Positions 45,604 through 55,634 of a DNA stretch of 64,000 bases are shown one piece after another. Source of the DNA: Cognatazoarcus halotolerans (lineage in GTDB: Bacteria > Pseudomonadota > Gammaproteobacteria > Burkholderiales > Rhodocyclaceae); assembly GCF_009800965.1 (NCBI RefSeq), contig NZ_WUAF01000002.1, forward strand, positions 170,299 to 234,298, written 5' to 3'. A model generated the notes under the pieces. The model ran no database searches. It saw only the letters and a program-made list of their open reading frames with translations, and was not told where the DNA came from. Position numbers and translations under genes: made by a program. Numbering within the stretch: the first letter of the stretch is position 1; every line of letters starts with the position of its first letter.

Positions 45604-45669
45604 TGGTCGTTCCGGAGGCCGGCGGCGAATGCCGCCCGAGTCGGGATTCTAACGCGCTGTGCCGTCGGG

Positions 45670-46149
45670 CTAGCGGCTGAGGCCACGCTGGTCCTTCGGG
45701 TAGCCGGCTTCGTCCAGCATCTGTTGCCAGCGCTCGGCGGAAAAACCCGAGAAGCTGGTGCGCCCGATCTGGATGGCCGGGACGATGCCGTTACCGTCGA
45801 AACGCGCGCGCAGCGCTGCGACCTCTTCCGGGCTGGCGACGCGAATTTCGGTGAACGGGGCACCGCGTGCCGAAAGAAGTGCGCGCCCGTCGGCACAGGG
45901 CTGGCCGCAGGTATCGGCGACATACATGCTGACTGGAAAATCGGCTGCGGCCTTGCGGATCAGATAGGGAAGCGTGCGGTCCGCCGAAGGAGCAGCAAAG
46001 CGGCGTGCCTCGGCGTTCTCGATCGACTGCGGAGGTGGCCGGTCGGAATAGTGATCGATGCCGCGTTCGTCTTTCCAGTGGTAGGTCGTGCCTTCGGCCA
46101 GCACGCTGGCTGACAGGCAGAACAGCATCAGGAACACATGGAAACGCAT
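45670..46149 (-). CDS. periplasmic glutaredoxin-like protein with DUF4124 domain
   Basis: A 159-residue exported protein: signal peptide about 1-18, DUF4124-type segment (TYHWKDERGIDHYSDRPPP, about 22-40), and a glutaredoxin fold (about 70-150) with active-site CGQPC. This combination is frequent in betaproteobacteria and is thought to act in envelope thiol chemistry. The start is the ATG before RFHVFLM, with GGAGAG 6 bases upstream. It is separated from xthA by about 65 bases. Confidence 0.83.
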   Translation of the reverse strand: MRFHVFLMLFCLSASVLAEGTTYHWKDERGIDHYSDRPPPQSIENAEARRFAAPSADRTLPYLIRKAAADFPVSMYVADTCGQPCADGRALLSARGAPFTEIRVASPEEVAALRARFDGNGIVPAIQIGRTSFSGFSAERWQQMLDEAGYPKDQRGLSR

Positions 46150-46268
46150 GAAGACTCTCCGCAACGTTGACCCGGCCGATGATTTGCCAACATAAACGGA
46201 AACAGCTGCCGGGTGCATCAAACAGACGACGAAAGGGCCGCGCCGGATTTCAACCGGCGTTCATCCCT

Positions 46269-48317
46269 TCAGGCTGTCTCGGCTTCCATGCCGCTGTGAC
46301 GCAGCAGCGCGTCGGCGCTCGGCTCGCGGCCGCGGAAGGCCTTGAACGAATCGAGCGCGGGACGGCTGCCGCCAACCGCGAGCACTTCCCGCCAGAATCG
46401 TTCGCCGGTCGTCCGGTCGAGCACGCTACCGCTCTTGCCCGCGGCCTCTTCGAAGGCCGCGAAGGCGTCGGCGGAGAGCACTTCTGCCCACTTGTAGCTG
46501 TAGTACCCCGCGCCGTAGCCGCCGGCGAAGATGTGACTGAAGCTGTGCGGAAAGCGGTGCCACGCGGGTGGGATGAGGACCGCCACCTGGCGGCGAACCT
46601 CGTCGATCAGGCCGAGCACGCTCTTGTCACCGGCGGGGTCGAAGTCGTGGTGCAGGCGCAGGTCGAACAGAGAGAATTCCAGCTGACGAACCGTCTGCAT
46701 GCCGCTCTGGAAGTTCTTCGCGGCAATCATCCGGTCGTAGAGTTCGCGCGGAAGCGCCGCGCCGCTGTCGACGTGGCTGGTCATGTCGGAAAGAACGTCC
46801 CATTCCCAGCAGAAGTTCTCCATGAACTGGCTGGGAAGCTCCACCGCATCCCACTCCACACCGTGGATGCCCGACACCGCGGGCTCGTCGATGCGGGTGA
46901 GCAGGTGGTGCAGGCCATGACCGCACTCGTGGAACAGCGTGATCACTTCGTCATGGGTGAACAGTGCGGGCTTGCCGCCGACCGGGCCGGAGAAATTGCA
47001 CACCAGATAGGCGACCGGCGTCTGCACGCCCGCAGCGTGCCGGCGGCGGGTCAGTACCTCGCCCATCCAGGCGCCGCCGCGCTTGGTGTCGCGCGCGAAG
47101 AGATCGAGGTAGAACTGGCCGACCTGCTCGCCGTCGCGTTCAATCCGGAAAAAGCGCACGTCGTCATGCCACACCGGTGCCTGGTCGGCCCGGATTGTGA
47201 CGCCATAGAGACTTTCGACCACCTTGAACAGGCCTGAAAGTACCTTGGGCTCGGGGAAATACTGTCGCACTTCCTCATCGGAGAAGCTGTAGCGCGCCTG
47301 CTTGAGCTTCTCCGATACCCACGCAACGTCCCAAGGCTGCACATCGGCCATGGCGAGTTCGTCAGCCGCAAAGGCCCTGAGTTCGGCGAGGTCGCGTTCG
47401 GCAAAGGGCTTGGCGCGGTTCGCCATGTCCGTAAGGAAGCCCAGCACCTGTTCCGGCGATTCGGCCATCTTGGGAACCAGCGAGACCTCGGCATAGTTCC
47501 GGTAGCCAAGCATGTGTGCCTCTTCTGCCCGCAGCTTGAGAATGCCGGTGATCAGCGGTCCGTTGTCCCACTCCGTCTTGCCGAGCTCGGATGCACGGGT
47601 GGCATAGGCGCGGTACATACGTTCGCGCAGCGCGCGGTTCTCGGCATATTGCAGCACCGGCAGGTAGGACGGCATGTGCAGGCTGAATTTCCAACCCGGC
47701 TTGCCCTCGCGCTCAGCGGCCGCGCGGGCGGCACCCCTCGCACTGTCTGGAATGCCGGCCAATTCGGCCTCGTCCTCGATCCATTCGGCATGCGCATTGG
47801 TGGAGTCCAGCAGATTCTCGGAGAATTTGGCGGAAAGGCCTGAGAGTTCCTCCTGGATCTGCTGGAATCGTGGCTTGTCGGCTTCTGCGAGCTCCGCACC
47901 GGAAAGGCGGAAGTCGCGAATCGCGTTGTCGATGATGCGCTGCCGCGCCGGGCTTAGCGCATCGAATTCGGCGCTGTCGCGAATCTTGCGGTACTGGCCG
48001 AACAGTTCGAGATTCTGGCCAAGCTCGGCATAGAAGCGCGTGACCTCGGGCAGCATGGCGTTATACGCCTCGCGCCACTCGGGCACATCCATGACGCCAT
48101 GCAGGTGAGCGACCACACCCCAGGCCCGGTCGAGATGTTCACCGGCATCTTCCAGCGGTTTGATGAAGGTATCCCACGTCGGGTTCGGCAGTGCCTGCAG
48201 GCTTGCGATGAGCTTGCGGCCGTCGTCGAGCAGACCGGTGACCGCCGGGGCGACATGATCGGGGCGGATGGTGTCGAAGCGGGGAAGGCCGCTGAAGTCC
48301 AGCAGGGGATTGCTCAT
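46269..48317 (-). CDS. prlC: oligopeptidase A (M3 metallopeptidase)
   Basis: Cytoplasmic zinc peptidase of 682 residues that degrades oligopeptides, including cleaved signal peptides. Zinc motif HECGH with His463, Glu464 and His467, the third ligand in VEWDAVELPSQFMENF, and the C-terminal stretch GGYGAGYYSYKWAEVLSAD match OpdA/Dcp family members; length is typical of OpdA. The start is the ATG before SNPLLDF; the upstream extension has a different, low-complexity character. Confidence 0.93.
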   Translation of the reverse strand: MSNPLLDFSGLPRFDTIRPDHVAPAVTGLLDDGRKLIASLQALPNPTWDTFIKPLEDAGEHLDRAWGVVAHLHGVMDVPEWREAYNAMLPEVTRFYAELGQNLELFGQYRKIRDSAEFDALSPARQRIIDNAIRDFRLSGAELAEADKPRFQQIQEELSGLSAKFSENLLDSTNAHAEWIEDEAELAGIPDSARGAARAAAEREGKPGWKFSLHMPSYLPVLQYAENRALRERMYRAYATRASELGKTEWDNGPLITGILKLRAEEAHMLGYRNYAEVSLVPKMAESPEQVLGFLTDMANRAKPFAERDLAELRAFAADELAMADVQPWDVAWVSEKLKQARYSFSDEEVRQYFPEPKVLSGLFKVVESLYGVTIRADQAPVWHDDVRFFRIERDGEQVGQFYLDLFARDTKRGGAWMGEVLTRRRHAAGVQTPVAYLVCNFSGPVGGKPALFTHDEVITLFHECGHGLHHLLTRIDEPAVSGIHGVEWDAVELPSQFMENFCWEWDVLSDMTSHVDSGAALPRELYDRMIAAKNFQSGMQTVRQLEFSLFDLRLHHDFDPAGDKSVLGLIDEVRRQVAVLIPPAWHRFPHSFSHIFAGGYGAGYYSYKWAEVLSADAFAAFEEAAGKSGSVLDRTTGERFWREVLAVGGSRPALDSFKAFRGREPSADALLRHSGMEAETA

Positions 48318-48424
48318 TCGGATCTTTCTCTCGGAAGCGATGGGGGCGGAACAGCCCTTATTGTGCCCAAAAAGCGGCGTGTTCGCGCTGGGCGAACAAC
48401 TGAATCGGTGTTTCGGGGGAGCGG

Positions 48425-49204
48425 CTACTCGTGTTCGAGCAAGTCTCTGTAGGCATGCCAGGTGGCGTGACCGAGCAGCGGCAGAAGGATGACTGCACCG
48501 ATCATCATCGTGGCAAAACCGATCAGTACCAGCGTGACCAGCAGGATGCCCCACACCAGCATCGCGAGCGGATTACCGGTTGCGGCACGTGCGCTCGTGG
48601 CCATCGCGGTCATGATGTCGACGTCGCGATCCATCATCATCGGGATCGATACCACGCTGATCGAAAAGACGATGCAGGCAATGAGTCCGCCGGCAAGGAC
48701 GTAGGCCGTGACGAACTGCAGGTAATCGCCGGAAAAGAATACGTCGCGATAGAAATTCGCCAGATCCGGCACCCGGTCGGAATAGAAAAGCGCGAACATG
48801 ATCGCGGAAATACGCTCCCACACCACCAGCATGAGCGCGAGCAGGATGCCGAAATGCAGGAGGGAGTCGCGATGCCGGGCGAGCCCTTGCAGCGATTCGA
48901 GGAATCCGGTCCGCCGGCCGGATTCGGCCTGTCGGGAGATTTCGTATACGCCCGCTGCGGTGAGGGGGCCGATCAGCAGGAAGCCGGAGATCGCGACCGT
49001 AAACAGGTATGGCCGCGGCGAAGCGTAGACCAGGATGAGATAGCCGACGACGGCCAGGAAAACCCCGTAAACCAGGCTGGCGGCAGGGTTGCCGGCGAGA
49101 TCCTGCCATCCGCGCTTCAGCCAGGTGAATGGACGCCCTGGCGCGATCCTGCGGATAGGGGGGATGGCAAAGTGCTTGTTCAGATTGATCGAGGACTCGT
49201 CCAT
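48425..49204 (-). CDS. DUF2189 multi-pass membrane protein
   Basis: A 259-residue inner-membrane protein of the DUF2189 family with about six hydrophobic helices. Family features are PPIRRIAPGRPFTWLKRGWQ at the start and LPLLGHATWHAYRDLLEHE at the end. Often near respiratory genes in proteobacteria, but no function is established. It is a single gene between prlC and purC. Confidence 0.83.
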   Translation of the reverse strand: MDESSINLNKHFAIPPIRRIAPGRPFTWLKRGWQDLAGNPAASLVYGVFLAVVGYLILVYASPRPYLFTVAISGFLLIGPLTAAGVYEISRQAESGRRTGFLESLQGLARHRDSLLHFGILLALMLVVWERISAIMFALFYSDRVPDLANFYRDVFFSGDYLQFVTAYVLAGGLIACIVFSISVVSIPMMMDRDVDIMTAMATSARAATGNPLAMLVWGILLVTLVLIGFATMMIGAVILLPLLGHATWHAYRDLLEHE

Positions 49205-49332
49205 GCTGTGATCTCACCGTCTACGCGCAACCGCGCTAGATTAGCTGTTCGGGAGAAACTGCGCGAGTCCCCGCGGTGATCGGGCCCGTGCTCCGCAACA
49301 GACCGGAGCCGACCCGCGCCGGTGTACCCGAT

Positions 49333-50274
49333 TCAGCCCGGTGGCAGCGCTTGACCGACAAGCCGCTCGTACGCTTCCCGATACTTGGCCGACGTCCCTG
49401 CGATTACGGCGTCGGGCAATACCGGTCCCGGTGCCGTCTTGTCCCAGTCGAGGGTTTCGAGGTAGTCACGGACATACTGCTTGTCATACGAGGGCGGGCT
49501 GATGCCTTCGCGATAGCTGTCGGCAGGCCAGAAGCGGGACGAGTCCGGGGTCAGCGCCTCGTCGATCAGGTGGAGCCTGCCGGCGGTGTCAATCCCGAAC
49601 TCGAACTTGGTGTCGGCGATGATGATGCCGCGCCCGGCCGCGTACCGGGCCGCCTCGGAGTAGAGCTGCAGTGCCGCGTCGCGCGCCTGGGTGACCAATT
49701 CGCCGGCTGTCACGCCACTGCCTTCGAGGGCAGGCTCAAGAAAGTCCGCGGTGCGGGCCTGAGCCTGTTCGAAGGAGATGTTCTCATCGTGCTCACCGGC
49801 TTCCGCCTTGGCTGCCGGCGTGAAGATCGGTGCAGGCAGGCGTGCCGCCTGTTGCAATCCGGAAGGAAGCGCGATCCCGCAGATCGAGCCGGTCTGTTGG
49901 TATTCCTTCCAGCCGGAACCGATCACGTAACCGCGCACCACCGCTTCGATCGGAAGCGGCGTCAGGCGTTTCACGACGAGCGCCCGACCGCGCACCTGAT
50001 CGCGCTCTTCCGGCCGCACGACGCTCTCGGGGTCTATCCCGGTGAGCTGGTTGGGAATGACGTGGGCGAGGCGATCGAACCAGAACAGGGCCAGCGCGGT
50101 GAGCACCCGGCCTTTGTCCGGAATGGGGTTGGGGAGGATCACGTCGAACGCTGACAGGCGGTCGGAAGTGACGATCAGGAGATGGTCGGCATCGACCGAA
50201 TAGATGTCGCGGACCTTGCCTCGGGCAACTTGCTTGAGGCTTGGAATGTTGGACTCGAACAGGGCTGTGCTCAC
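49333..50274 (-). CDS. purC: SAICAR synthetase
   Basis: Phosphoribosylaminoimidazole-succinocarboxamide synthase of 313 residues, step 8 of purine synthesis. It has [44 protein letters not shown] and [12 protein letters not shown] motifs. This is the long form, similar to the yeast enzyme, rather than the ~240-residue form of E. coli; both occur in bacteria. It is divergent from accA. Confidence 0.95.
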   Translation of the reverse strand: MSTALFESNIPSLKQVARGKVRDIYSVDADHLLIVTSDRLSAFDVILPNPIPDKGRVLTALALFWFDRLAHVIPNQLTGIDPESVVRPEERDQVRGRALVVKRLTPLPIEAVVRGYVIGSGWKEYQQTGSICGIALPSGLQQAARLPAPIFTPAAKAEAGEHDENISFEQAQARTADFLEPALEGSGVTAGELVTQARDAALQLYSEAARYAAGRGIIIADTKFEFGIDTAGRLHLIDEALTPDSSRFWPADSYREGISPPSYDKQYVRDYLETLDWDKTAPGPVLPDAVIAGTSAKYREAYERLVGQALPPG

Positions 50275-50540
50275 TTCGGGTGGTTCCGCATTCGGAAAAG
50301 AGCGATTATAGAGCGTCGCGGCGGCAAACCAGAATGCGAAATGGGGGCTATGGCCTTCGGGAGCGAGGCGTTAAGATTCGTCGACGCGATGTGCGCGGGA
50401 TCGCGAACATGGGCGCTCGGGCACCGGAAATCATTGCCATTCAATGTGCTGCAGGTGGCGTTGGCGACTGGTTCGAACGCCTGGTAGCCAGCGCTCACGC
50501 TCGGTGTAGAATGGCGCCCTTTGTTGCAGGAAACTCCTGG

Positions 50541-51509
50541 ATGAAAACCACTTTCCTCGATTTTGAGCAGCCGATCGCCGAACTTGAAGCAAAGATCGAA
50601 GAGCTTCGCTTCGTGCAGGACGATTCGGCGGTCGATATTTCCGAGGAGATTGTCCGCCTCGAGAGCAAGAGTCAGACGCTGACCAAGGATATATACGCCA
50701 AGCTCTCCCCCTGGCAGATCGCCCAGGTCGCACGTCACCCCCAGCGGCCCTACACCCTCGACTACATCCAGCACATCTTCACCGATTTCGAGGAGCTGCA
50801 CGGAGACCGTTCGTTTGCCGACGACAAGGCGATCGTAGGTGGTCTGGCACGCTTCAATGGACAGTCATGCGTGGTGATCGGCCACCAGAAAGGGCGCGAT
50901 ACCAAGGAAAAGATTCACCGGAATTTCGGCATGCCGCGGCCCGAGGGTTACCGCAAGGCGCTCAAGCTGATGCGTCTCGCAGAAAAATTCGGTCTCCCGG
51001 TCTTCACCTTCGTCGATACTCCGGGAGCCTATCCCGGCATCGGAGCCGAAGAGCGCGGCCAATCGGAGGCGATCGGCCGGAATCTCTACGTGATGGCCGA
51101 GCTCAAGGTGCCGATCGTGTGCACCATCATCGGTGAGGGTGGGTCGGGCGGGGCGCTAGCCATTGCGGTGGGAGACCAGGTCCAGATGCTGCAATATTCG
51201 ACCTACTCGGTGATTTCGCCGGAGGGGTGTGCCTCGATCCTCTGGAAGAGTGCCGAAAAGGCACCGGAAGCCGCCGAAACCATGGGTATCACCGCTGCGC
51301 GGCTTAAATCGCTGGGGCTCATCGACAAGATCGTGAATGAGCCGGTTGGCGGTGCTCACCGTGATTATCGTGCCATGAGCCAGAGCTTGCGACGGGCGCT
51401 TTCCGACGCGCTGCGGTCTTTTGCCGACCTGACGCCGTCCCAGCTGGTTGACCGACGCTTTGATCGCCTGATGGCGTATGGCAAGTTCAAGGAAGCCGCG
51501 GTCCGCTGA
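50541..51509 (+). CDS. accA: acetyl-CoA carboxylase carboxyltransferase subunit alpha
   Basis: Alpha subunit of 322 residues that, with AccD, transfers carboxyl from biotin to acetyl-CoA, the first committed step of fatty-acid synthesis. [20 protein letters not shown] at the start, and the [13 protein letters not shown] and [15 protein letters not shown] crotonase-type motifs, are intact. AGGA lies before the ATG; the longer frame upstream is not protein-like. A possible -10 (TAGAAT) is at 50507-50512. tilS begins inside its last 11 codons. Confidence 0.96.
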   Translation: MKTTFLDFEQPIAELEAKIEELRFVQDDSAVDISEEIVRLESKSQTLTKDIYAKLSPWQIAQVARHPQRPYTLDYIQHIFTDFEELHGDRSFADDKAIVGGLARFNGQSCVVIGHQKGRDTKEKIHRNFGMPRPEGYRKALKLMRLAEKFGLPVFTFVDTPGAYPGIGAEERGQSEAIGRNLYVMAELKVPIVCTIIGEGGSGGALAIAVGDQVQMLQYSTYSVISPEGCASILWKSAEKAPEAAETMGITAARLKSLGLIDKIVNEPVGGAHRDYRAMSQSLRRALSDALRSFADLTPSQLVDRRFDRLMAYGKFKEAAVR

Positions 51510-52851
51510 CGATCCGCTTGCTGCCGTCGCGGCTTCGATTGCGCGTCATGTGGCGCCTGGGGCGCGGCTGTGCGTCGGGCTGTCCGGTGGCGTCGATTCG
51601 GTGGTCTTGCTGCATCTTCTGAATGATCTCCGAAAACGTCGGGATCTTTCCGTCACAGCTGCTCATGTGCATCACGGCTTGAGCCCTTCGGCTGATCATT
51701 GGGCGGCCTTCTGCTCCGGGCTTTGCGAGCGTCTCGACATCCCGATTCGACATTTCAAGGTCAGATTGCCGGTCTCTCCTGCCGACGGTGTCGAGGCAGC
51801 GGCGCGCAGCGCCCGCTATGCGGCATTTTCGCGGCTTGAGGCGGATTGGCTGGCTCTCGGCCACCATCGCGACGATCAGGCTGAGACGGTGCTGTTCAGG
51901 TTGTTTCGGGGGGCCGGCGCCCGAGGAATGTCGGGGATTGCCGAGGTGGAGCGGCGCACCGATGGCATGTCCTTGTTGCGGCCGATGCTGGGCGTCGATC
52001 GTGCCGCGATTCTTTCCTGGGCGCGTGATCGCGGCCTCGACTGGATCGAGGATGAGAGCAATGCGGATCTGCGCTTTACCCGCAATTTCCTGCGCAAATC
52101 CGTGTTGCCGCTCGTGCAGGAACGCTTTCCCGCAGCTGTTTCCAGTATCTGTCGTGCCGCTGATCATCTGCGCGAAAGCCAGGGTCTGCTCGATGAGCTT
52201 GCGGTCATCGATTGGCGGGCGGTCTGCGCTGATGAGGCCATGCGCTTCGACGCGCTGCTTCGGCTGCCGGAGGAACGTCAGCGTAATCTGATCCGCTGGG
52301 CGCTTCGCGCCATGGGTTTGCCGGCACCTGACGACGCCGACCTTCGTGAAGCGGTCCGCCAACTGGGTGCCCTGGGTGCCGGACAGCCTCTGCACTACGC
52401 CCTCGGGCAGGCGTGGTTATGTCGCTATCGGAACACCGTGTGGCTCGAGGAGATCGTCGATTCGTCCGCGACGACGGTCCCGTGGTGCGGTATCGAACGT
52501 CTGCGATGGGGGGGCGACGAGGTCGTGTTCGAACGCGTGCGCGGCGCAGGCGTCCGATTTTCCTGCCTCGACGGGCGTTTGGTCCTGCTGGATCGCCGTC
52601 GTCCGGGCGACCGCATGCAGCTTGCGGCCGGGCGTCCGCATCGCAGCATCAAGAATCTGGTTCAGGAGGCAGGGATTCCCCCCTGGCTGCGAGATGCGAT
52701 GCCGGTGCTGAGGGTGGATGGTGTGCCGGTGTGGATCGGCGGCGTGGGGGTTGCGCATGATTACGCCTGCCCGCCCGGTGAGGATGGGTTGCTTCCTTCG
52801 TGGCTCAGGTCGGGAGCTGCGGGGATCAGTCTTCGGCCTGGCCAGGCATGA
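51478..52851 (+). CDS. tilS: tRNA(Ile)-lysidine synthase
   Basis: ATP-dependent enzyme of 457 residues that modifies C34 of the AUA-reading tRNA-Ile. The PP-loop SGGVDS lies at residues 36-41, with HVHHGLSP and [10 protein letters not shown] downstream, then TilS substrate-binding domains toward the C-terminus. The start overlaps accA by 32 bases in another frame, so the two are translationally coupled, as in many betaproteobacteria. Its 3' end overlaps that of the converging dctR-like gene by 26 bases. Confidence 0.93.
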   Translation: MASSRKPRSADDPLAAVAASIARHVAPGARLCVGLSGGVDSVVLLHLLNDLRKRRDLSVTAAHVHHGLSPSADHWAAFCSGLCERLDIPIRHFKVRLPVSPADGVEAAARSARYAAFSRLEADWLALGHHRDDQAETVLFRLFRGAGARGMSGIAEVERRTDGMSLLRPMLGVDRAAILSWARDRGLDWIEDESNADLRFTRNFLRKSVLPLVQERFPAAVSSICRAADHLRESQGLLDELAVIDWRAVCADEAMRFDALLRLPEERQRNLIRWALRAMGLPAPDDADLREAVRQLGALGAGQPLHYALGQAWLCRYRNTVWLEEIVDSSATTVPWCGIERLRWGGDEVVFERVRGAGVRFSCLDGRLVLLDRRRPGDRMQLAAGRPHRSIKNLVQEAGIPPWLRDAMPVLRVDGVPVWIGGVGVAHDYACPPGEDGLLPSWLRSGAAGISLRPGQA

Positions 52852-53452
52852 GGCCGGTCGAAGAGAGTTGCTGGGCCAGTTCCACCGCTGAGCGGACCCC
52901 CATCTTCTCGAATACCCGTGCACGGTGCACCTCGACCGTACGCATCGAAATCGACAGCTCGTCGGCGATGACCTTGTTGAACTTGCCGGCGAGGATCTGA
53001 TCCATCACCTCGCGCTCGCGCGCGGTGAGCTGGGCGAGTTGGGCGATGACGTTCTCTCGGGTTGCCTTGATCTGTTGGCTGCGGGCATCGGCATCGAGTG
53101 CATTGACCACGATGTCGACGAGATCGTTGTCGTTGAAGGGTTTCTCGACGAAGTCGAAAGCGCCGTTCTTGATCGCCGAAACTGCCATCGGCACGTCGCC
53201 GTGACCGGTCAGGAAGATTATCGGCAACTGGCAGTCCTTCTGGCGAAGTGCGTCGAAGCAAGCCAGACCGCTCATTCCGCCCATGCGGATGTCAAGCACG
53301 ATGCAGCCGCGCCAGTCGGCCTGCCATTCGGACAGAAACGCTTCGCCCGAAGACCAGCTCCGGCAGGCCACGCCGCGTGTCTCGAACAGCCAGGCCAGTG
53401 CATCGCGGATGGCTTCGTCGTCGTCGACGATGTGCGCCAGGGTTTCGCTCAT
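52826..53452 (-). CDS. dctR: FixJ-family response regulator (DctR-like)
   Basis: Response regulator of 208 residues: receiver with acidic pocket Asp10-Asp12, phospho-acceptor Asp54 in VLDIRMGG and lysine in VEKPFNDND, then a LuxR-type helix-turn-helix (about 140-200: FNKVIADELSISMRTVEVHRA). Partner of the kinase immediately upstream (ATGA overlap) and divergent from a TRAP dicarboxylate transporter, the arrangement of Rhodobacter DctS/DctR that induces dctPQM with C4-dicarboxylates. Confidence 0.88.
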   Translation of the reverse strand: MSETLAHIVDDDEAIRDALAWLFETRGVACRSWSSGEAFLSEWQADWRGCIVLDIRMGGMSGLACFDALRQKDCQLPIIFLTGHGDVPMAVSAIKNGAFDFVEKPFNDNDLVDIVVNALDADARSQQIKATRENVIAQLAQLTAREREVMDQILAGKFNKVIADELSISMRTVEVHRARVFEKMGVRSAVELAQQLSSTGLMPGQAED

Positions 53453-55422
53453 TCTTCGTCCGCCGGTAACCAGAACGTGAAAACTGTACCACCGTCCAAT
53501 GCTGCCTCGAAAACGAGCGTTCCGCGGTGTGATTCGATGATCGATCGGCAGATGTTGAGCCCCATGCCCATACCCTCGGTCTTGGTCGTGAAGAAAGGTT
53601 CGAAGAGTCGTTCGGCGGTTTCAGGAGGAATGCCGCGGCCACGATCCCTGACACTGACTTCGACGCCGTTCTCGCGCCTGCCGATCGATACGTCCAGGCG
53701 TCGCAGATCAAGCGGAATGTCCCGCATCGCATCCATGCCGTTGCGGATCAGGTTGACCAGGACCTGTTCGATCATCACCGGATCGATCCGTACGTGGGTC
53801 GGGCCCTCCGCCGCAGTGAAGGTTACCTCGATGTTCCGTTTTCTTGAATCCGGCTCCACGAGGCCTATCGCCTCGGTGACGAGCTGGTTCAGGTCGATGC
53901 GCTCTACCTTTGGTTCGCTGCGGCGGACGAAGTCGTGGACCCGGCGGATGATCTGACCGGCACGCTGCGCCTGCTTGCCCAGTTTGCCAAGAATCGTGAG
54001 CAGCTCTTCCGGGTTGGCCTGGTTGTTGGCGAGTCGATTCATGCAGCCCGTGTTGTAGCTCGCGATCGCCGCCAGTGGTTGGTTGAGTTCATGCGCCAGC
54101 GTTGAGGCCATCTCGCCCATGGTGATGAGGCGTGACGTAGCGTGCAGCCGCTCTTCCTGCTGGCGGGCCATCGTCTCTATGCGTTTCTGCTCGGTGATGT
54201 CGAGCACGGAGCCCATCCATCCGGTCTGATTGCCGTGCGCGTCGATCAGCGGCGCCTCGAATATCATTGCGTCGAGCCGCTCGCCATTGCGTCGCCGTAG
54301 CCGCACCTCGACACCCCGGTCGCCGGCGTGGGGGTGGGACAGGATGTATTCGTGAAGGCTTTTGGTGCGGCCGAGTTCGTCCGGATCCCAGTAGGGCATG
54401 GGCGGTTTGCGCCCCAGCAGTTCCGATTCCGAATACCCCACCATCTGACAGAACGCCGGGTTCGCATAGATCATGCGACCTTCCATGTCGCGCGCGCGCA
54501 GTCCGGTCAGTAGTGAATCTTCCATGGCACGCCGGAACGCATAGGCTTCATGCAGGGCGTGTTCGGCCTGCTGGCGCCTTATCACATGCAACCTCAGGCG
54601 CCAGACACTCCACATGATGCCGGCTGCGAGCAGCAGGATCGAGGCGCCCAGCAGGATCGGAATCCAGCGCACTTCGCCGCGGTACGTGGTGATCTTGAGC
54701 ACCAGCCCACGACCGGGTGGGTCGAGCGGGATGGTGTAATCGAGCCCGTGCGCAAGAATCGCGGCCTTCGATTTCGACACGATTTCCTGGCCGGTCGGAT
54801 CGTTCACGCTGACCCGGTATTTTTCCGAGAACCACCACGGAACCTCGCTGTTGATGAGCGCCCGAAGGGACTGCACGCCAACGATCACGCCGGCGAACTC
54901 GCCGTCTCGAAAGTGCGGCACGTAGACCTCGAAATAGGCGTCATCGCCGAGCACCTGGTAGGCAGGACCGTAGACAGGTCGGCCACTGACCCGGGCGAGC
55001 CTGAACAGGGATGCGGCCGGTGTCGCGTCCTCGGTTTCTCCGATTCGCTGGGTTTCGCCCATTGCCGGAAGAGCGCCGCGGATATCCCCGTTGCGGTCCA
55101 TCCAGATAACCTGGACGACTGGATTGTCGGGTTGCAGCAAGCGCTGCATTTGTGCCCGTGCGCTGGCGCTCGGTCTTGCGTCGTCGAGTAGCCCCGGGCC
55201 CAGCTGAGCGAGTAGCTCCGTACCCTTTTCAAGGTGAAAACGCAGGTTCTGTTCCATCCAGAGCACGTCGCTGATCAGCGTTGCGCGTTGATCTTCCTCG
55301 TCGTAGTTGCGTATCAGCAATACCAGTGCCGCGATGGCCATCAGGAAGAGTGCCAGCATCAAATATGGCAGGCGCCATCGCCAGGTTGTGGCGATGGATC
55401 CGCTCGGGATAACTTGATTCAT
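53449..55422 (-). CDS. dctS: DctS-like sensor histidine kinase with PAS domain
   Basis: Membrane kinase of 657 residues: transmembrane helix at about 18-38, periplasmic sensing domain (about 39-265), second helix at about 268-290, a PAS domain (about 305-425, YANPAFCQMVGYSE), H-box MASTLAHELNQPL with His444, and HATPase (NLIRNGMDAM, RGRGIPPE, GMGMGLNICRSI). The NtrB/FixL-like H-box class and the PAS position fit DctS. The start chosen is the ATG before NQVIPSG; the frame extends upstream without hydrophobic or conserved sequence. It likely senses dicarboxylates in the periplasm. Confidence 0.88.
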   Translation of the reverse strand: MNQVIPSGSIATTWRWRLPYLMLALFLMAIAALVLLIRNYDEEDQRATLISDVLWMEQNLRFHLEKGTELLAQLGPGLLDDARPSASARAQMQRLLQPDNPVVQVIWMDRNGDIRGALPAMGETQRIGETEDATPAASLFRLARVSGRPVYGPAYQVLGDDAYFEVYVPHFRDGEFAGVIVGVQSLRALINSEVPWWFSEKYRVSVNDPTGQEIVSKSKAAILAHGLDYTIPLDPPGRGLVLKITTYRGEVRWIPILLGASILLLAAGIMWSVWRLRLHVIRRQQAEHALHEAYAFRRAMEDSLLTGLRARDMEGRMIYANPAFCQMVGYSESELLGRKPPMPYWDPDELGRTKSLHEYILSHPHAGDRGVEVRLRRRNGERLDAMIFEAPLIDAHGNQTGWMGSVLDITEQKRIETMARQQEERLHATSRLITMGEMASTLAHELNQPLAAIASYNTGCMNRLANNQANPEELLTILGKLGKQAQRAGQIIRRVHDFVRRSEPKVERIDLNQLVTEAIGLVEPDSRKRNIEVTFTAAEGPTHVRIDPVMIEQVLVNLIRNGMDAMRDIPLDLRRLDVSIGRRENGVEVSVRDRGRGIPPETAERLFEPFFTTKTEGMGMGLNICRSIIESHRGTLVFEAALDGGTVFTFWLPADEE

Positions 55423-55634
55423 CCTGGGGGCTGGAGGGAATGTCGGAGCTGAAATGGTAACCCGAGCTTCACCGCGGCTGTCGCCCGCCGTGCCGGTGTA
55501 TCGGACATCCACAATAGGCTTGACGCCGTCGGCAGGTCATACTTGCGATCAGGGCTGCTGGAAAGTGGTTCGATTGCCGATGGCGACGTCCATCTGGCAA
55601 ATGACTAATCTAAGGTTGGTAGGAGGAGAGACTA

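Noticed and set aside
55513-55634. Possible sigma-54 promoter upstream of dctP
   Set aside because: GG and GC elements occur but never at the required spacing, so no -24/-12 element was called.
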